The notes: a model not told the origin generated them from the sequence alone. 64,000 nt of DNA from an uncultured Nitrospira sp. (GCA_902500825.1 CABVRX010000003.1:62001-126000); one strand, 5' to 3'; positions 9,681 to 18,435 are shown, numbered from the stretch's first letter. A program made the numbers and translations.

Positions 9681-10175
9681 CTAGGGTTGGCCGAACAGCA
9701 GTTTCGTCCCTTTCTCAATCTTGTAACTTTCAACTGTCCCCCCAGCAATTTCAAGCACGTACGTCGCATCATCGCTGTTTGGGCGGTATTGAGGACAGGA
9801 GTCGTCGGTCTTTGTGCAAATCGGTATATTGCGCTCAATATGGGTGACCCGTTTTTTGGCGTCCAGCCAGATCAGATCAAGCGCGATTTTGGTGTTTTTC
9901 ATCCAGAACGACCAGGCTTGCGGTTGATTGAAAAAAAATAGCATCCCATGATCTTTCTTGAGGTAGTCCCGATACATCAATCCGACTGAGCGTTTCAGCG
10001 GTGTATCGGCGACTTCGGCATGGATTGTGAGGCCCGAAGGGGTCTGAATATGTACAAGTCCTCCGTCAGAGGCGAAGGATGCCGGCATACCGAAGAAAAG
10101 TGATCCAAAGATTCCCATGGAACACAGAGAGAAGAGAGTTGATCTCCTAAAAGGCATGGTGCGCATCGTAGCCAT
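9681..10175 (-). CDS. Exported DUF192 protein
   Basis: A DUF192-family protein of 164 residues with a signal peptide (FGSLFFGMPASFASD) and the family core VADTPLKRSVGLMYRDYL ... GMLFFF ... SFWMKNTKIALDLIWLD. These small periplasmic or secreted proteins are widespread and poorly characterised. ATG 10175 has GGAGGT only 3 nt upstream, and ATG 10166 is an alternative; a longer frame to 10235 lacks a ribosome site. It is convergent with rel. Confidence 0.85.
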   Translation of the reverse strand: MATMRTMPFRRSTLFSLCSMGIFGSLFFGMPASFASDGGLVHIQTPSGLTIHAEVADTPLKRSVGLMYRDYLKKDHGMLFFFNQPQAWSFWMKNTKIALDLIWLDAKKRVTHIERNIPICTKTDDSCPQYRPNSDDATYVLEIAGGTVESYKIEKGTKLLFGQP

Positions 10176-10292
10176 CCGACCTCCATCAGTCAAGGAACGT
10201 ATTGGATTGCTTGCGATCGGATAACGTTCAATCAATCTTGCAATCCTTTCGGGCGATGTGCCATCCTCAAGCTCCGCAAGAAAGAGGGGGCC

Positions 10293-10478
10293 ATGCAGGA
10301 AAAACGACGGGTGTTATATAAAAAAGGCGTATTTGTCTGTCCAGGATGTCGCCAGTCTTACGTTCAAGAGAAATGGATTGAAGAATGGCGGATTCGGTGC
10401 CATCGCTGTACCTACCGTGGAACGCTGACAGAAGTGTCGGTTGAGGAGCATATGGAGGAAGAGACGATTCGGCGCTAA
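10293..10478 (+). CDS. Small zinc-ribbon protein
   Basis: A 61-residue protein with two CxxC knuckles (CPGC at 16-19 and CHRC at 36-39), the pattern of a zinc ribbon, plus an acidic C-terminus. Function is unknown; such proteins can bind nucleic acid or act as small adaptors. It lies just before the flavodoxin-like gene on the same strand (12-bp gap). Confidence 0.6.
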   Translation: MQEKRRVLYKKGVFVCPGCRQSYVQEKWIEEWRIRCHRCTYRGTLTEVSVEEHMEEETIRR

Positions 10479-10490
10479 CCCCTTCCATAT

Positions 10491-11156
10491 TTGTTCGATC
10501 CGGACCATGACGTTGTGTCACCATACTTCACCAAGCCTCATACCGCGAGTGAGTTAGGGCAACGTCTGGCCGTTGCATTGACGTTGGTCACGCTTTGCAC
10601 CGGCTGCGTGTCCTGGTCATGGGCAGGCGAATCCTCGCCCACGATCAGGATCCTCGTGACCTATCATTCACTCTCGGGAAACACCGAACGCATGGCGGAA
10701 GCGGTGGCAGCAGGGGCAAAGTCGATCTCCGGTACTCAGATTGTCTTGAAGCGCGTCGGGCAAGTGACCGCGGAAGATTTGTTTTCAGCCGATGCGGTGG
10801 TGGTCGGTTCTCCTGTTTATTGGTCCAACATGTCCGGAGAGGTGAAGGGTTTCTTCGATAATTGGCAGTTCAAATTCGGCGTCTTTCCTGAATTCAAGAT
10901 GAAAAACAAGGTAGGGGCTGCCTTTACCACGGGAGGGCAAATCTCAAGCGGGAAAGAGATTACGATGTTGACTATCCTTGCCGCGATGCTGGGAAATCAA
11001 ATGATTGTGGTGAGCGGCGGCGGAGCCTTTGGGGCGTCGGCCACAACCGAGGGTGAGAGTCCGGGAATTGATGACAAAGAGCTTGCCGAGGCCAATGCGT
11101 TAGGACGACGCGTTGCTGAAATAACAAAGCTCATCAAGATCGGTTCTTCACGTTAA
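10491..11156 (+). CDS. Exported flavodoxin / WrbA-like protein
   Basis: A 221-residue flavodoxin-fold protein. The FMN phosphate loop is clear (VTYHSLSGNTERMAEAV) and VVGSPVYWSNMSGEVKGFFDNW matches WrbA/flavodoxin-type NAD(P)H:quinone oxidoreductases. It also has a hydrophobic export signal (residues about 24-46) with a near-lipobox (LCTGC) followed by SWAGESS, which is unusual because FMN-binding flavodoxins are normally cytoplasmic. The start is uncertain: the frame opens with TTG at 10491 and has a GTG at 10515, with no strong ribosome site. Confidence 0.8.
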   Translation: MFDPDHDVVSPYFTKPHTASELGQRLAVALTLVTLCTGCVSWSWAGESSPTIRILVTYHSLSGNTERMAEAVAAGAKSISGTQIVLKRVGQVTAEDLFSADAVVVGSPVYWSNMSGEVKGFFDNWQFKFGVFPEFKMKNKVGAAFTTGGQISSGKEITMLTILAAMLGNQMIVVSGGGAFGASATTEGESPGIDDKELAEANALGRRVAEITKLIKIGSSR

Positions 11157-11227
11157 ATTATTGTGAGTGAAAGAATGACCGGAGCCTCTTCTCTGGCGAA
11201 CAGGGAGAAAAGGAGGGGAAAGTCTAC

Positions 11228-11425
11228 CTACCGGTCCACTGTGCTAGCTGATGCTCCTTGGACGGCGAGCTCGACAAACTCATGGATGTTTTTTGCGCAG
11301 CGACCACAGCTGCCGCTCTGCTTGAGGCCAAATTTTGACTTGAGCTGACAGGGCATCACAAACCCCGCTCGCCCCGCGTCACGAACATCTGACTCAGTGA
11401 TTCCTCGGCACAAACAGACGAACAT
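11228..11425 (-). CDS. bfd: Bacterioferritin-associated ferredoxin-like [2Fe-2S] protein
   Basis: A 65-residue BFD-family protein. Four cysteines in the family pattern (CLC at 4-6 and CGRC at 40-43) ligate a [2Fe-2S] cluster. Bfd donates electrons to bacterioferritin to release stored iron. The N-terminus VCLCRGITESDV is typical. No Shine-Dalgarno is obvious. A strong promoter with a Fur-box-like palindrome lies directly upstream (11442-11489), which fits induction under iron limitation. Confidence 0.9.
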   Translation of the reverse strand: MFVCLCRGITESDVRDAGRAGFVMPCQLKSKFGLKQSGSCGRCAKNIHEFVELAVQGASASTVDR

Positions 11426-11441
11426 TCAGTCACCATCAAGA

Positions 11442-11489
11442 GATTATGAGAAGCATTCTCATTGTGCCATTTCAGAACGACTCTGTCAA
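11442..11489 (-). promoter_or_regulatory. bfd promoter with Fur-box-like operator
   Basis: On the minus strand: -35 TTGACA (11484-11489), 17-bp spacer, -10 CACAAT (11461-11466). The 19-bp sequence GATTATGAGAAGCATTCTC at 11442-11460 matches 15 of 19 positions of the classical Fur-box consensus. It directly abuts the -10 box, covering the expected transcription start. Binding here would block transcription of bfd when iron is plentiful. Confidence 0.7.
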
Positions 11490-11549
11490 GTTCTCTCATG
11501 AAATCCTGGCCAAACGTCTATTTATGCCTTATCCATCAATGAGGTAGGT

Positions 11550-13349
11550 TCACGAGAGGGTTTCTTCCAGCTGTTGTACCATCTCCTGAATGGTATCAAA
11601 TCCTGATTGCCAAAAGGCTGCGGATGTCATATCCACACCCAATTTGCTGAGAATGTCTTGAGGTGATTGAGAGCCCCCGGTGGCAAGCAAATCCAGATAT
11701 TTGGGAACAAATGATGCCCCTTGCTCCTTGTACATTCTGTATAAGGCCAGTACGAGCAGATTGCCAAAGCTGTAGGCGTAGCAGTAGAACGGACTGGCAA
11801 AGAGATGGGGAATCATGAGCCATTCCCATTGAAACTCGTCCGGTACTCGTACCGCCTTGCCGAATTGCTGCTTCAGTTCTGAAAGATAGGCTTGTGCCAG
11901 TTGGTCTCCCGTTGCTCCTCCCGCTACCATTTGATGCGCTGCTTGCTCGAAGCGAATGAAATAGGCCTGCCGCAGCACGGTTGCATAGATGTCATCCAGC
12001 TGACTCACGAGTAGGCCCTGTCGAATGGCTTTGTTGCGCTCATTCGACATGAGGGTGTCGGAGAGAATGCGTTCGCCGAAGACGGAAGCAGTCTCCGCCA
12101 AGGGAAGGGTTGAATGGAAGGTAAAGATCGAATGGTCTTTTGCCATCATCCCATGGACGGCATGGCCCAGCTCATGGGCCATCGTGGCAATGTCTCGGGC
12201 TTCTCCGGTGAAGTTCAACATGACATAGGGGGTGAGGCCCGGTACCATGCCATAGCAATATGCGCCGCCCAGTTTGCCGGGACGTGTCGGCCCGTCGACG
12301 TGCCGTTCTCTCACGACGCGTTCGGCCAGGTCTGCAAGCTGGGGAGAAAAGCCTCGATAGGCACCCAGCACCATATTGACGGCATCGGCATACGCATATT
12401 TCTTGGTTTCTGCCCGATGGGGAGCGTAGATATGATACCGATTCATGGGGAAGATTTTGCAAATCTTCGCCTTCAGTTTGAAGTAGGTCTGGAAGATGTC
12501 GGCATTCTTGGCACAGGTGGACAACAGTACGTCGATGGCTTGGTTCGGCACATCATTGCCGAGGTTGCGGGTTGCGATGGGGGAAGCAAACCCTCGAAGT
12601 TCGACGTTCTCAGCTTTCCAGTCGTTCACGAGTGTCCGATACATCTCTCCGAGCAGGTCACGCTGGGCTGCGAATACACGATAGAGTTCTCTGTAGGCGG
12701 CTTGGCGGATGGATGCTTTTGGATTTCGCACATGGCTCATGAGTTCTTCGCGGTTCATGGTGCGTGTCTTCCCGCCGATCTTCAGCGTGAATGTCAGTCC
12801 GTTGGTCACGACGTCATACAGTGTGTTGACGGCACTCCGGCCGGTCACATTTTTCACATTAATGATTTTCTCTTCCGATTCCGAAAGCGTATGAGGCGTG
12901 TAACGTCTGATGGTCTCCAGGTAGTACCGAAGGTCGCCGGCGTCGGCCATCAGCCTTGCCGCATTCTTGTTATCCACCCCTTGCCACCAGAGGTCCAGAA
13001 ACAGCAGACGATTGTTGACGGCGGTGAGCTTCTCCTCCACTTGCGACTTAAACGAGCGTGCTTTGGTGTTTTTGGTGTCTTCTGAAAACCAGAGGTAGGC
13101 GAACGCGCCAAGCCGGGCGGAGCATTCCGTGATCGATTCGGTAAGCGTCAGGATTGATCGGAAGTCAGGGCTCGCCATTGTTGCCTGGAGCCGAGGACGA
13201 ACCGACTCAACCTGCAGGACTTGCGCATCAAGCGCTTCCAAATGTCGCTCCAAGTCGTTCAAGGGGTTCTTGACGAGGTGGGTGAGGTCCCACCGGTCAG
13301 GTACCACAAGGGATGACGTCTTGCGCCGAACCGGCCGTTTCGCGATCAT
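11550..13349 (-). CDS. pepF: Oligoendopeptidase F (M3 family metallopeptidase)
   Basis: A 599-residue cytoplasmic zinc peptidase that cleaves short peptides. The HExxH zinc site is in MAHELGHAVHG, with the further ligand region in ETASVFGERIL. The N-terminal helical region and the C-terminal LPF-like segment match the M3B/PepF family. ATG 13349 has AAAGGAG at good spacing and is preferred over a longer upstream reading frame (to 13394). It seems to be transcribed alone, upstream of bfd. Confidence 0.93.
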   Translation of the reverse strand: MIAKRPVRRKTSSLVVPDRWDLTHLVKNPLNDLERHLEALDAQVLQVESVRPRLQATMASPDFRSILTLTESITECSARLGAFAYLWFSEDTKNTKARSFKSQVEEKLTAVNNRLLFLDLWWQGVDNKNAARLMADAGDLRYYLETIRRYTPHTLSESEEKIINVKNVTGRSAVNTLYDVVTNGLTFTLKIGGKTRTMNREELMSHVRNPKASIRQAAYRELYRVFAAQRDLLGEMYRTLVNDWKAENVELRGFASPIATRNLGNDVPNQAIDVLLSTCAKNADIFQTYFKLKAKICKIFPMNRYHIYAPHRAETKKYAYADAVNMVLGAYRGFSPQLADLAERVVRERHVDGPTRPGKLGGAYCYGMVPGLTPYVMLNFTGEARDIATMAHELGHAVHGMMAKDHSIFTFHSTLPLAETASVFGERILSDTLMSNERNKAIRQGLLVSQLDDIYATVLRQAYFIRFEQAAHQMVAGGATGDQLAQAYLSELKQQFGKAVRVPDEFQWEWLMIPHLFASPFYCYAYSFGNLLVLALYRMYKEQGASFVPKYLDLLATGGSQSPQDILSKLGVDMTSAAFWQSGFDTIQEMVQQLEETLS

Positions 13350-13505
13350 GCTCAATCTCCTTTGCGTAGCTGCCAAGCGGCGAGCAAGTCGCATTTTATC
13401 ATCAGGCTGCGCCGTGATTGGAGAAAAACATCAGATTAAATGGATGCGCAGCCGCGTTGACAGTCAACCGTTGGGATGTAATGATTGTTTTTCACGGACT
13501 GCGAC

Positions 13506-13805
13506 ATGAATGACCATGAACTCCATCGTGTGGTTCAATATGTGACCGCCAGCACCTCGTATGCGCGTGACACGGTGTCGGACATCCTTCGCACAGGTCT
13601 CGGAGAGCTCTCCGCCTTGGCCGCACAGTCGACCAGACCCTTCGAGCGGGGAGCGCTCCTCGAATATATTTCACAGTGGACGATCAAACGAACGGGACAG
13701 CCGGAGCCCTTGGTGCGTGAAGTCCTGGGCTGTGCCAGCCGATGGCTGGATGAAGCGTACGACGAACTTGCGAAGCAGCAGCCCAACGATGGTGGGATGG
13801 GCTGA
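13506..13805 (+). CDS. Small helical hypothetical protein
   Basis: A 99-residue, mostly helical protein (HELHRVVQYVTASTSYARDTVSDILRTGLGEL...). It is divergent from pepF. No family is recognised; the arrangement of an N-terminal helix with a possible helix-turn-helix-like region is only suggestive. ATG 13506 is chosen, although an upstream TTG-type start at 13485 is possible, and no clear ribosome site is visible. Confidence 0.45.
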   Translation: MNDHELHRVVQYVTASTSYARDTVSDILRTGLGELSALAAQSTRPFERGALLEYISQWTIKRTGQPEPLVREVLGCASRWLDEAYDELAKQQPNDGGMG

Positions 13806-14257
13806 GAGACAACAATTGCCTCTACGCGGGTTTGATTGCGATGAAACCGATCGTGGCGTGATCTTGACTCACCGGGTCCTGACGCGCATCAGACAAAAGG
13901 CGAAGCAGCTTGCCGACTATTGCGATCCGGTCATCCTGAGTATGTCAATTCCCCGGACGGATCCTGCTGGGCGGGCATCAAAGTCGACGTGAGCAGATCC
14001 AAGTAGATTTGAAGGCGTTGGCTGGTTCCATCACGGTTGATCTGATGAGTCTTTGGAACCTCAGCGACGTGTTGATTTCGCTCTGGGACGTCGAGCCGCT
14101 TCCCTCTCGAGCGGCGTTGAGGCTTGCCAATGTCGAGATAATTGAACGGACTAAACAGCAGCGCACCCAACATCGCGTGCGGATGCTGATTCAGAACCCC
14201 AACGCTTCAGCTCCACTCTCTGAATCGCACGACGCTTCGATCAGGCAAACTCTCTAA
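13798..14257 (+). pseudogene. Frameshifted remnant of an unidentified gene
   Basis: Two protein-like stretches lie in different frames. About 13798-13990 reads RGFDCDETDRGVILTHRVL ... LADYCDPVILSMSIPRTD. About 13992-14257 reads VDLKALAGSITVDLMSLWNLSDVL ... SLWDVEPLPSRAALRLANV and stops at 14255. The break lies near 13976-13992. Neither part has a ribosome site or start. The composition and continuity suggest one ancestral gene inactivated by a one-base shift. The family is not recognised. The stop codon TAA at 14255 is also the first triplet of a 17-bp terminal repeat. Confidence 0.4.
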
Positions 14258-14271
14258 CAGGTTGTTGACAA
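14255..14271 (+). repeat. Left 17-bp inverted terminal-like sequence
   Basis: TAACAGGTTGTTGACAA. An inverted partner differing at three positions lies at 18286-18302. The two flank the protease cassette. The sequence also resembles the ends of the dispersed repeat family at 33513, 40323, 42630 and 53534. From 14272 to 14741 no gene was recognised. Confidence 0.45.
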
Positions 14272-14741
14272 GCTCCTCCTCCGCCCATTGTGTTCGTAAT
14301 AAGGGAGGCATCTACGCCGCTTGCGAGCATACAGGGCGAGGGCTCTACCTACCGCAATCGCCTGCTTGGCGAACATTTGGATGAAGGCTTTTCTCAGGCC
14401 ACGGATGAAGAACCCTTTAACCAAATTGAGAAAACCCAGCAGATACGTAACGCACTGTCAAACCTGCCGTCACACCATTTGTACAAACGGGAAGATAGGC
14501 GTCCGCTAGCACGCACCAGATTTACCTGAATCATAGATCGAGAAAAATCATTGTCTCAAACATCCGTGCCGAGAAGTCATCTTTGGCAATACCAGCTTTT
14601 GCCCTCCTTTTCCCCTCGCAAGAGGGATAGATGAACTAGCACTAGCACTATACATGTAGTCGCCTGATGGGATTAGCCAGTGTGATGGCTCCGTTTGAAA
14701 CAGAGAACGCGACGACTTGCTTGCCCGCTCTATCTCATCGC

Positions 14742-15101
14742 ATGACGCAACTTGTCACAATCATGATGTGTGTGTCGGCTGTTTGGTTTTCCACATCCTG
14801 TGACGCAACAAACCGCAACGAGACAGAAATACATACCTTACAAAAATCTACAAAACACCCTGCACCGCGATTCATCCCGTATGAAGTGTTGGTTAAGTTC
14901 AAGGATGGGATTTTACAAGAGAGAATTGCGTCCATCCTGAAGGATAACCGGATCGACGTGATCGCTGAAATCTAACGGGGACGCCTCTATCACGTCCTGA
15001 TTTTAGATGATCGGTCGGTTGAATCCGCGATCGCCACACTCATGTCATATCCGGAGGTCGAGTATGCAGAGCCCAATTATCAGTATGAAACACAGAAGTA
15101 G
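14742..15101 (+). pseudogene. I9 propeptide-like lipoprotein with in-frame stop
   Basis: The frame starts with a lipoprotein signal (MTQLVTIMMCVSAVWFSTSC) and then runs into a subtilase-propeptide-like domain: YEVLVKFKDGILQERIASIL. A TAA at 14973-14975 interrupts it, but the same frame continues without a shift through YHVLILDDRSVESAIATL and PEVEYAEPNYQYE to a stop at 15099-15101. This is exactly the expected second half of an I9/propeptide domain. It is either a nonsense-mutated stand-alone inhibitor/chaperone or a decayed partial duplicate of the downstream protease. Its 3' end overlaps the subtilase start. Confidence 0.6.
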
Positions 15102-17433
15102 CGCGATGAAAATTGTGTTCTGTTGGGTCGGGGCCATTGTAGGCATCATAACAACCGTGGTTGCATTGTCGGGACTCATGTCCGGAGATCGCTTGGTGTA
15201 TGCGAAGCAGAAACAGACATCCGGGGGGATAACGTCGTTATCAGGGGACACGCGTCACTCTGCGCACTATGTTCCGGGAGAGGTGCTCGTCAAGTTCAGG
15301 GATGAGGCGTCCTCATCGAGAATCAAGTCACTGAACGTCGATATGGGCGCCAAAGAACTCAGAGCGGTATCGGTGAACGCTGGAGTGATTCATCAGTATA
15401 AATTGGAAGGTGCCTTGTCGGTCGAGGAAGCGGTCGTGAAATATCGAAGTAACCCCGCCGTTGAGTATGCCGAACCAAATTATCTCTACCGGCTACAAAC
15501 CATTCCCAGCGATGCGCAGTTTGGCTCGTTATGGGGTCTCCATAACATCGGTCAAACTGTGAACGGAACGGCAGGAAGGGCAGATGCCGACATTGATGCT
15601 CCTGAAGCCTGGGATATCAGCACGGGCAGCCCAAATGTGATTATTGCAGTCATTGATTCAGGCATTGCTTACGACCATCCGGATCTCGCGCCCAATATCT
15701 GGACGAATCCGGGAGAGATTGCCGGAAACGGCGTTGATGACGATGGGAATGGGTTCGTCGACGATGTGCATGGGTGGGATTTTCTTATGAACGATAACGA
15801 CCCGATGGACCCTATTGACCTCAATCCCGGAGGTAACGAGGGACACGGCACGCACGTCGCAGGCACCATCGCAGGAGCGGGAAACAACGGAACCGGAATC
15901 ACAGGGGTCATGTGGACCGCGAGACTGATGGTTTTGAAAGCCGGAGGGGTGGACCGGTCTTTGTCCACTACCGGCATTATCAACGCGATCCACTATGCCA
16001 TCGACAAAGGCGCGCGCGTGATTAACGCCAGCTTTATCGGACCTGAATGCAGCATGGCCTTCTATGATACCGTGAGTGCCGCGAATGCAGCAGGTATCCT
16101 GTTTGTTGCAGCGGCAGGCAACGGTGGAGATGATGGAGTCGGCGACGACAATGACAACGTCTCGAACTTTCCCTCAAACTTCAGTGCGCCTTCAGTGTGT
16201 GACGGGCAACAGACGGCCGCGCTGGCAAACGTGATCGCGGTAGCAGCGACGGACCAAAATGATCAATTGGCGGCCTTCTCGAATTTCGGATACACGACCG
16301 TCCAAGTGGCCGCGCCGGGAGTCGGAATCAACAGTACGAGGCCCACGTCGAACGTTAGGAATGTGCTTCTCCATAATTTTGATTCCAACCCGACCGGCCT
16401 CGGATATGTCTTCGGAGGAAGCAATTCTACTTGGGGATTCACCAATTCCACATCATTTAGTCAACCAACGAGTTTGACCGACAGTCCAACCGGAAACTAT
16501 CAGAACAACACCGATTCCTTCGCGATTGGACCAAAGTTTAGTACCACGGGACAGAGAGGATGCCGATTGGACAGCCGCGTTCGCATGCAAACCGAGCTTG
16601 ATACCGACGGAGTGCTTGCGGAAACATCACCCGACAGCGGGGCCAGCTGGCAGATCATTAACGGACTTTCAGGGAGCAGCAATGCCCAATTCGTTCCTTT
16701 CACTTGGGGGGACGTCGCGGATGGAGTGGCCGATTCACGGTTTCGCTTTCGATTCATATCGAACGACAGCCTGGCCTTCGACGGCGTGTATGTCGACAAT
16801 GTCCGCATCGTCTGCGTTGCAGGTTCGCCGTCGAGAACCACGGACTACCAGTTTTTTCAGGGCACTTCGATGGCCACCCCTCATGTGGCAGGACTTGCTG
16901 GATTGTTGCTCTCCATTAATCCTAATCTCACCGTAGCCCAACTCCGGAATGCAATTCTGAGCACAGTGGATCGGAAGACGTCCTTGAGTGGAAAAGTGTC
17001 GACCGGTGGGCGTATCAATGCGCGGGCAGCGTTGGCCAGCGTAATCCCCAATTCCACCGTTACCGTCAACCAGGCCGGTACCGGCACCGGTACTGTTACG
17101 TCCAATCCTTCTGGAATTGACTGCCGAACGACATGCAATGGGCAGTTTTCTCTGGGCAGCACTGTCAATCTCACCGCAGCACCCGATCCTGGGTCTGTCT
17201 TTGCAGGGTGGGGTGGAGATTGCACAGGAACCGGCTCCTGCTCGCTTACCCAGAATGCAACTGTAACCGCAACCTTCAACATTGCGTCGTCTCCTCCGAT
17301 CCCTAGCCAAGCCCCTAGCAATGGCGGAGGAGGAGGCTGCACTCTCGCCCCTGGCGCAACTGGAGATATGTTGCTGCCCGCCATGCTATTCCTGTCTCTG
17401 GTAGCCTTGTTGTGGAGGGCAAGACGCCGATGA
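15064..17433 (+). CDS. Secreted subtilisin-like serine protease with C-terminal sorting tail
   Basis: A 789-residue S8 peptidase. It has a signal peptide, an I9-type propeptide (YVPGEVLVKFRDEA ... NPAVEYAEPNYLYR) and a catalytic domain with Asp198 (IAVIDSG), His261 (GHGTHVAG) and Ser602 (GTSMATPHVAG). About 190 residues between the AAAGNGG region and the Ser form an inserted beta domain. A bacterial repeat module follows (GTGTVTSNPSGIDC...FAGWGGDCTG), then a tail GGGGGCTLAPGA plus a transmembrane helix and Arg-rich end. That tail resembles JDVT-CTERM/MYXO-CTERM sorting signals. ATG 15064 has GGAGGT at 5 nt; ATGs at 15085 and 15106 are alternatives. It overlaps the downstream MrtJ-like gene by 4 nt. 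Confidence 0.93.
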   Translation: MQSPIISMKHRSSAMKIVFCWVGAIVGIITTVVALSGLMSGDRLVYAKQKQTSGGITSLSGDTRHSAHYVPGEVLVKFRDEASSSRIKSLNVDMGAKELRAVSVNAGVIHQYKLEGALSVEEAVVKYRSNPAVEYAEPNYLYRLQTIPSDAQFGSLWGLHNIGQTVNGTAGRADADIDAPEAWDISTGSPNVIIAVIDSGIAYDHPDLAPNIWTNPGEIAGNGVDDDGNGFVDDVHGWDFLMNDNDPMDPIDLNPGGNEGHGTHVAGTIAGAGNNGTGITGVMWTARLMVLKAGGVDRSLSTTGIINAIHYAIDKGARVINASFIGPECSMAFYDTVSAANAAGILFVAAAGNGGDDGVGDDNDNVSNFPSNFSAPSVCDGQQTAALANVIAVAATDQNDQLAAFSNFGYTTVQVAAPGVGINSTRPTSNVRNVLLHNFDSNPTGLGYVFGGSNSTWGFTNSTSFSQPTSLTDSPTGNYQNNTDSFAIGPKFSTTGQRGCRLDSRVRMQTELDTDGVLAETSPDSGASWQIINGLSGSSNAQFVPFTWGDVADGVADSRFRFRFISNDSLAFDGVYVDNVRIVCVAGSPSRTTDYQFFQGTSMATPHVAGLAGLLLSINPNLTVAQLRNAILSTVDRKTSLSGKVSTGGRINARAALASVIPNSTVTVNQAGTGTGTVTSNPSGIDCRTTCNGQFSLGSTVNLTAAPDPGSVFAGWGGDCTGTGSCSLTQNATVTATFNIASSPPIPSQAPSNGGGGGCTLAPGATGDMLLPAMLFLSLVALLWRARRR

Positions 17434-18029
17434 GACTGAATTTCGGTGCGAGTGGAATATCGTTACAGCAGAAGCTGTACTCCGCCTGCATGGTCGAGGC
17501 ACAGGGCGCTTCTTCTGATGTATCTCCTCTACCAAGCCGCTCAGCACAAATACTGGCCCTACTTGGACTTCAACTTAATCGTCCCTTTCATCGGGATTCT
17601 GTATTTCTCCTGTTGTTCGCTCTTGGCCCGATAGAATGGCTTTCCATGATCAGGTTCTTTGAGCTTCAACCGCTGCCTTGGCATGCCATATGGTCACCGG
17701 CTTTCCTCTCTGCCGCCCTATGGCAACCACTATTCGAGGAATTGCTGTTTCGTGGCATCGTTCAGGGCTATTTGCTCCAATCCATGGCGGGGCAGAAGAC
17801 ATGGTTTGGTCTATCCATCTCCAATCTGCTGACATCCTTCGTGTTCACCTTGGCTCATCTGACCAGCCATTCTATCTGGTGGTCCTTGCTCGTCTTCGTT
17901 CCTTCCCTCTGTTTCGGCTTCGTACGGGATCGCTTTGGATCTGTGTATTCCTCCATCGCTCTGCATGCTTTCTATAATACGGGTTACTTTCTACTTACCG
18001 GTGGGGTCACCCTTCTAAACCCCCGCTAA
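17430..18029 (+). CDS. mrtJ: CPBP-family intramembrane protease, MrtJ-like
   Basis: A 199-residue polytopic membrane protein of the CPBP (Rce1-like glutamic protease) family. The catalytic motifs are present: FEELLFRG (EExxxR), FTLAHL (FxxxH) and HAFYN. The ATG overlaps the stop of the subtilase (ATGA), so the two are translationally coupled. A dedicated CPBP protease next to a protein with a Gly-rich-Cys C-terminal tail matches the known pairing of JDVT-CTERM substrates with MrtJ; the gene symbol is inferred from that context. Its likely job is to process the subtilase tail in the inner membrane. Confidence 0.75.
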   Translation: MRLNFGASGISLQQKLYSACMVEAQGASSDVSPLPSRSAQILALLGLQLNRPFHRDSVFLLLFALGPIEWLSMIRFFELQPLPWHAIWSPAFLSAALWQPLFEELLFRGIVQGYLLQSMAGQKTWFGLSISNLLTSFVFTLAHLTSHSIWWSLLVFVPSLCFGFVRDRFGSVYSSIALHAFYNTGYFLLTGGVTLLNPR

Positions 18030-18435
18030 GAGGCCTTACCTTTGGGCTGCTAGCATGGGTTCCGCCGGTTTCATCGGCGAGGGCTGCAGCAGGTTCGGGA
18101 TGAGGCGTATGCGATGGGGTGGTTGCTCAATCTGAAGCGGCTGGCCACCTCTGCTCTCAGCTAAGGCTAGAGGGGAATCCTGCGCGACGGAGGGGCGGGT
18201 CGAACAGATGAGTGATACGCTGATCATCGAGCCCAGAACGGAGCCGCTACCTGCAAAACAGCAGGAGCGTTTCAAGAAGACCGGTTTGTCAACAGTCTGC
18301 TATTACTTCACGGAACTATTCATGGGAGCCTGGCGAACCACGAACAGAACCATAGAAGCTTTTGAATCATTCGACAAACTCACGGCGCACATGATTGTTA
18401 TGGGATTTATACGATTAAAGGACACGACACTCGCA
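18030..18435. other. Spacer with uncertain small reading frames
   Basis: No convincing gene. A plus-strand frame at 18208-18441 (77 codons, MSDTLIIEPRTEPLPAKQQ...) has an ATG but no ribosome site and overlaps the end of the deaminase gene. A minus-strand frame at 18036-18275 starts with TTG. Either could be a small protein. The stretch also holds the right inverted 17-mer (18286-18302). Confidence 0.3.
18286..18302 (-). repeat. Right 17-bp inverted terminal-like sequence
   Basis: Read on the minus strand this is TAGCAGACTGTTGACAA, 14 of 17 identical to the left copy at 14255-14271. Together the two bound a 4.05-kb segment with the I9 remnant, the subtilase and the MrtJ-like gene. Confidence 0.45.

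Noticed and set aside
12114-13085. A long plus-strand frame opposite pepF
   Set aside because: Complete antisense shadow of a well-conserved peptidase gene.
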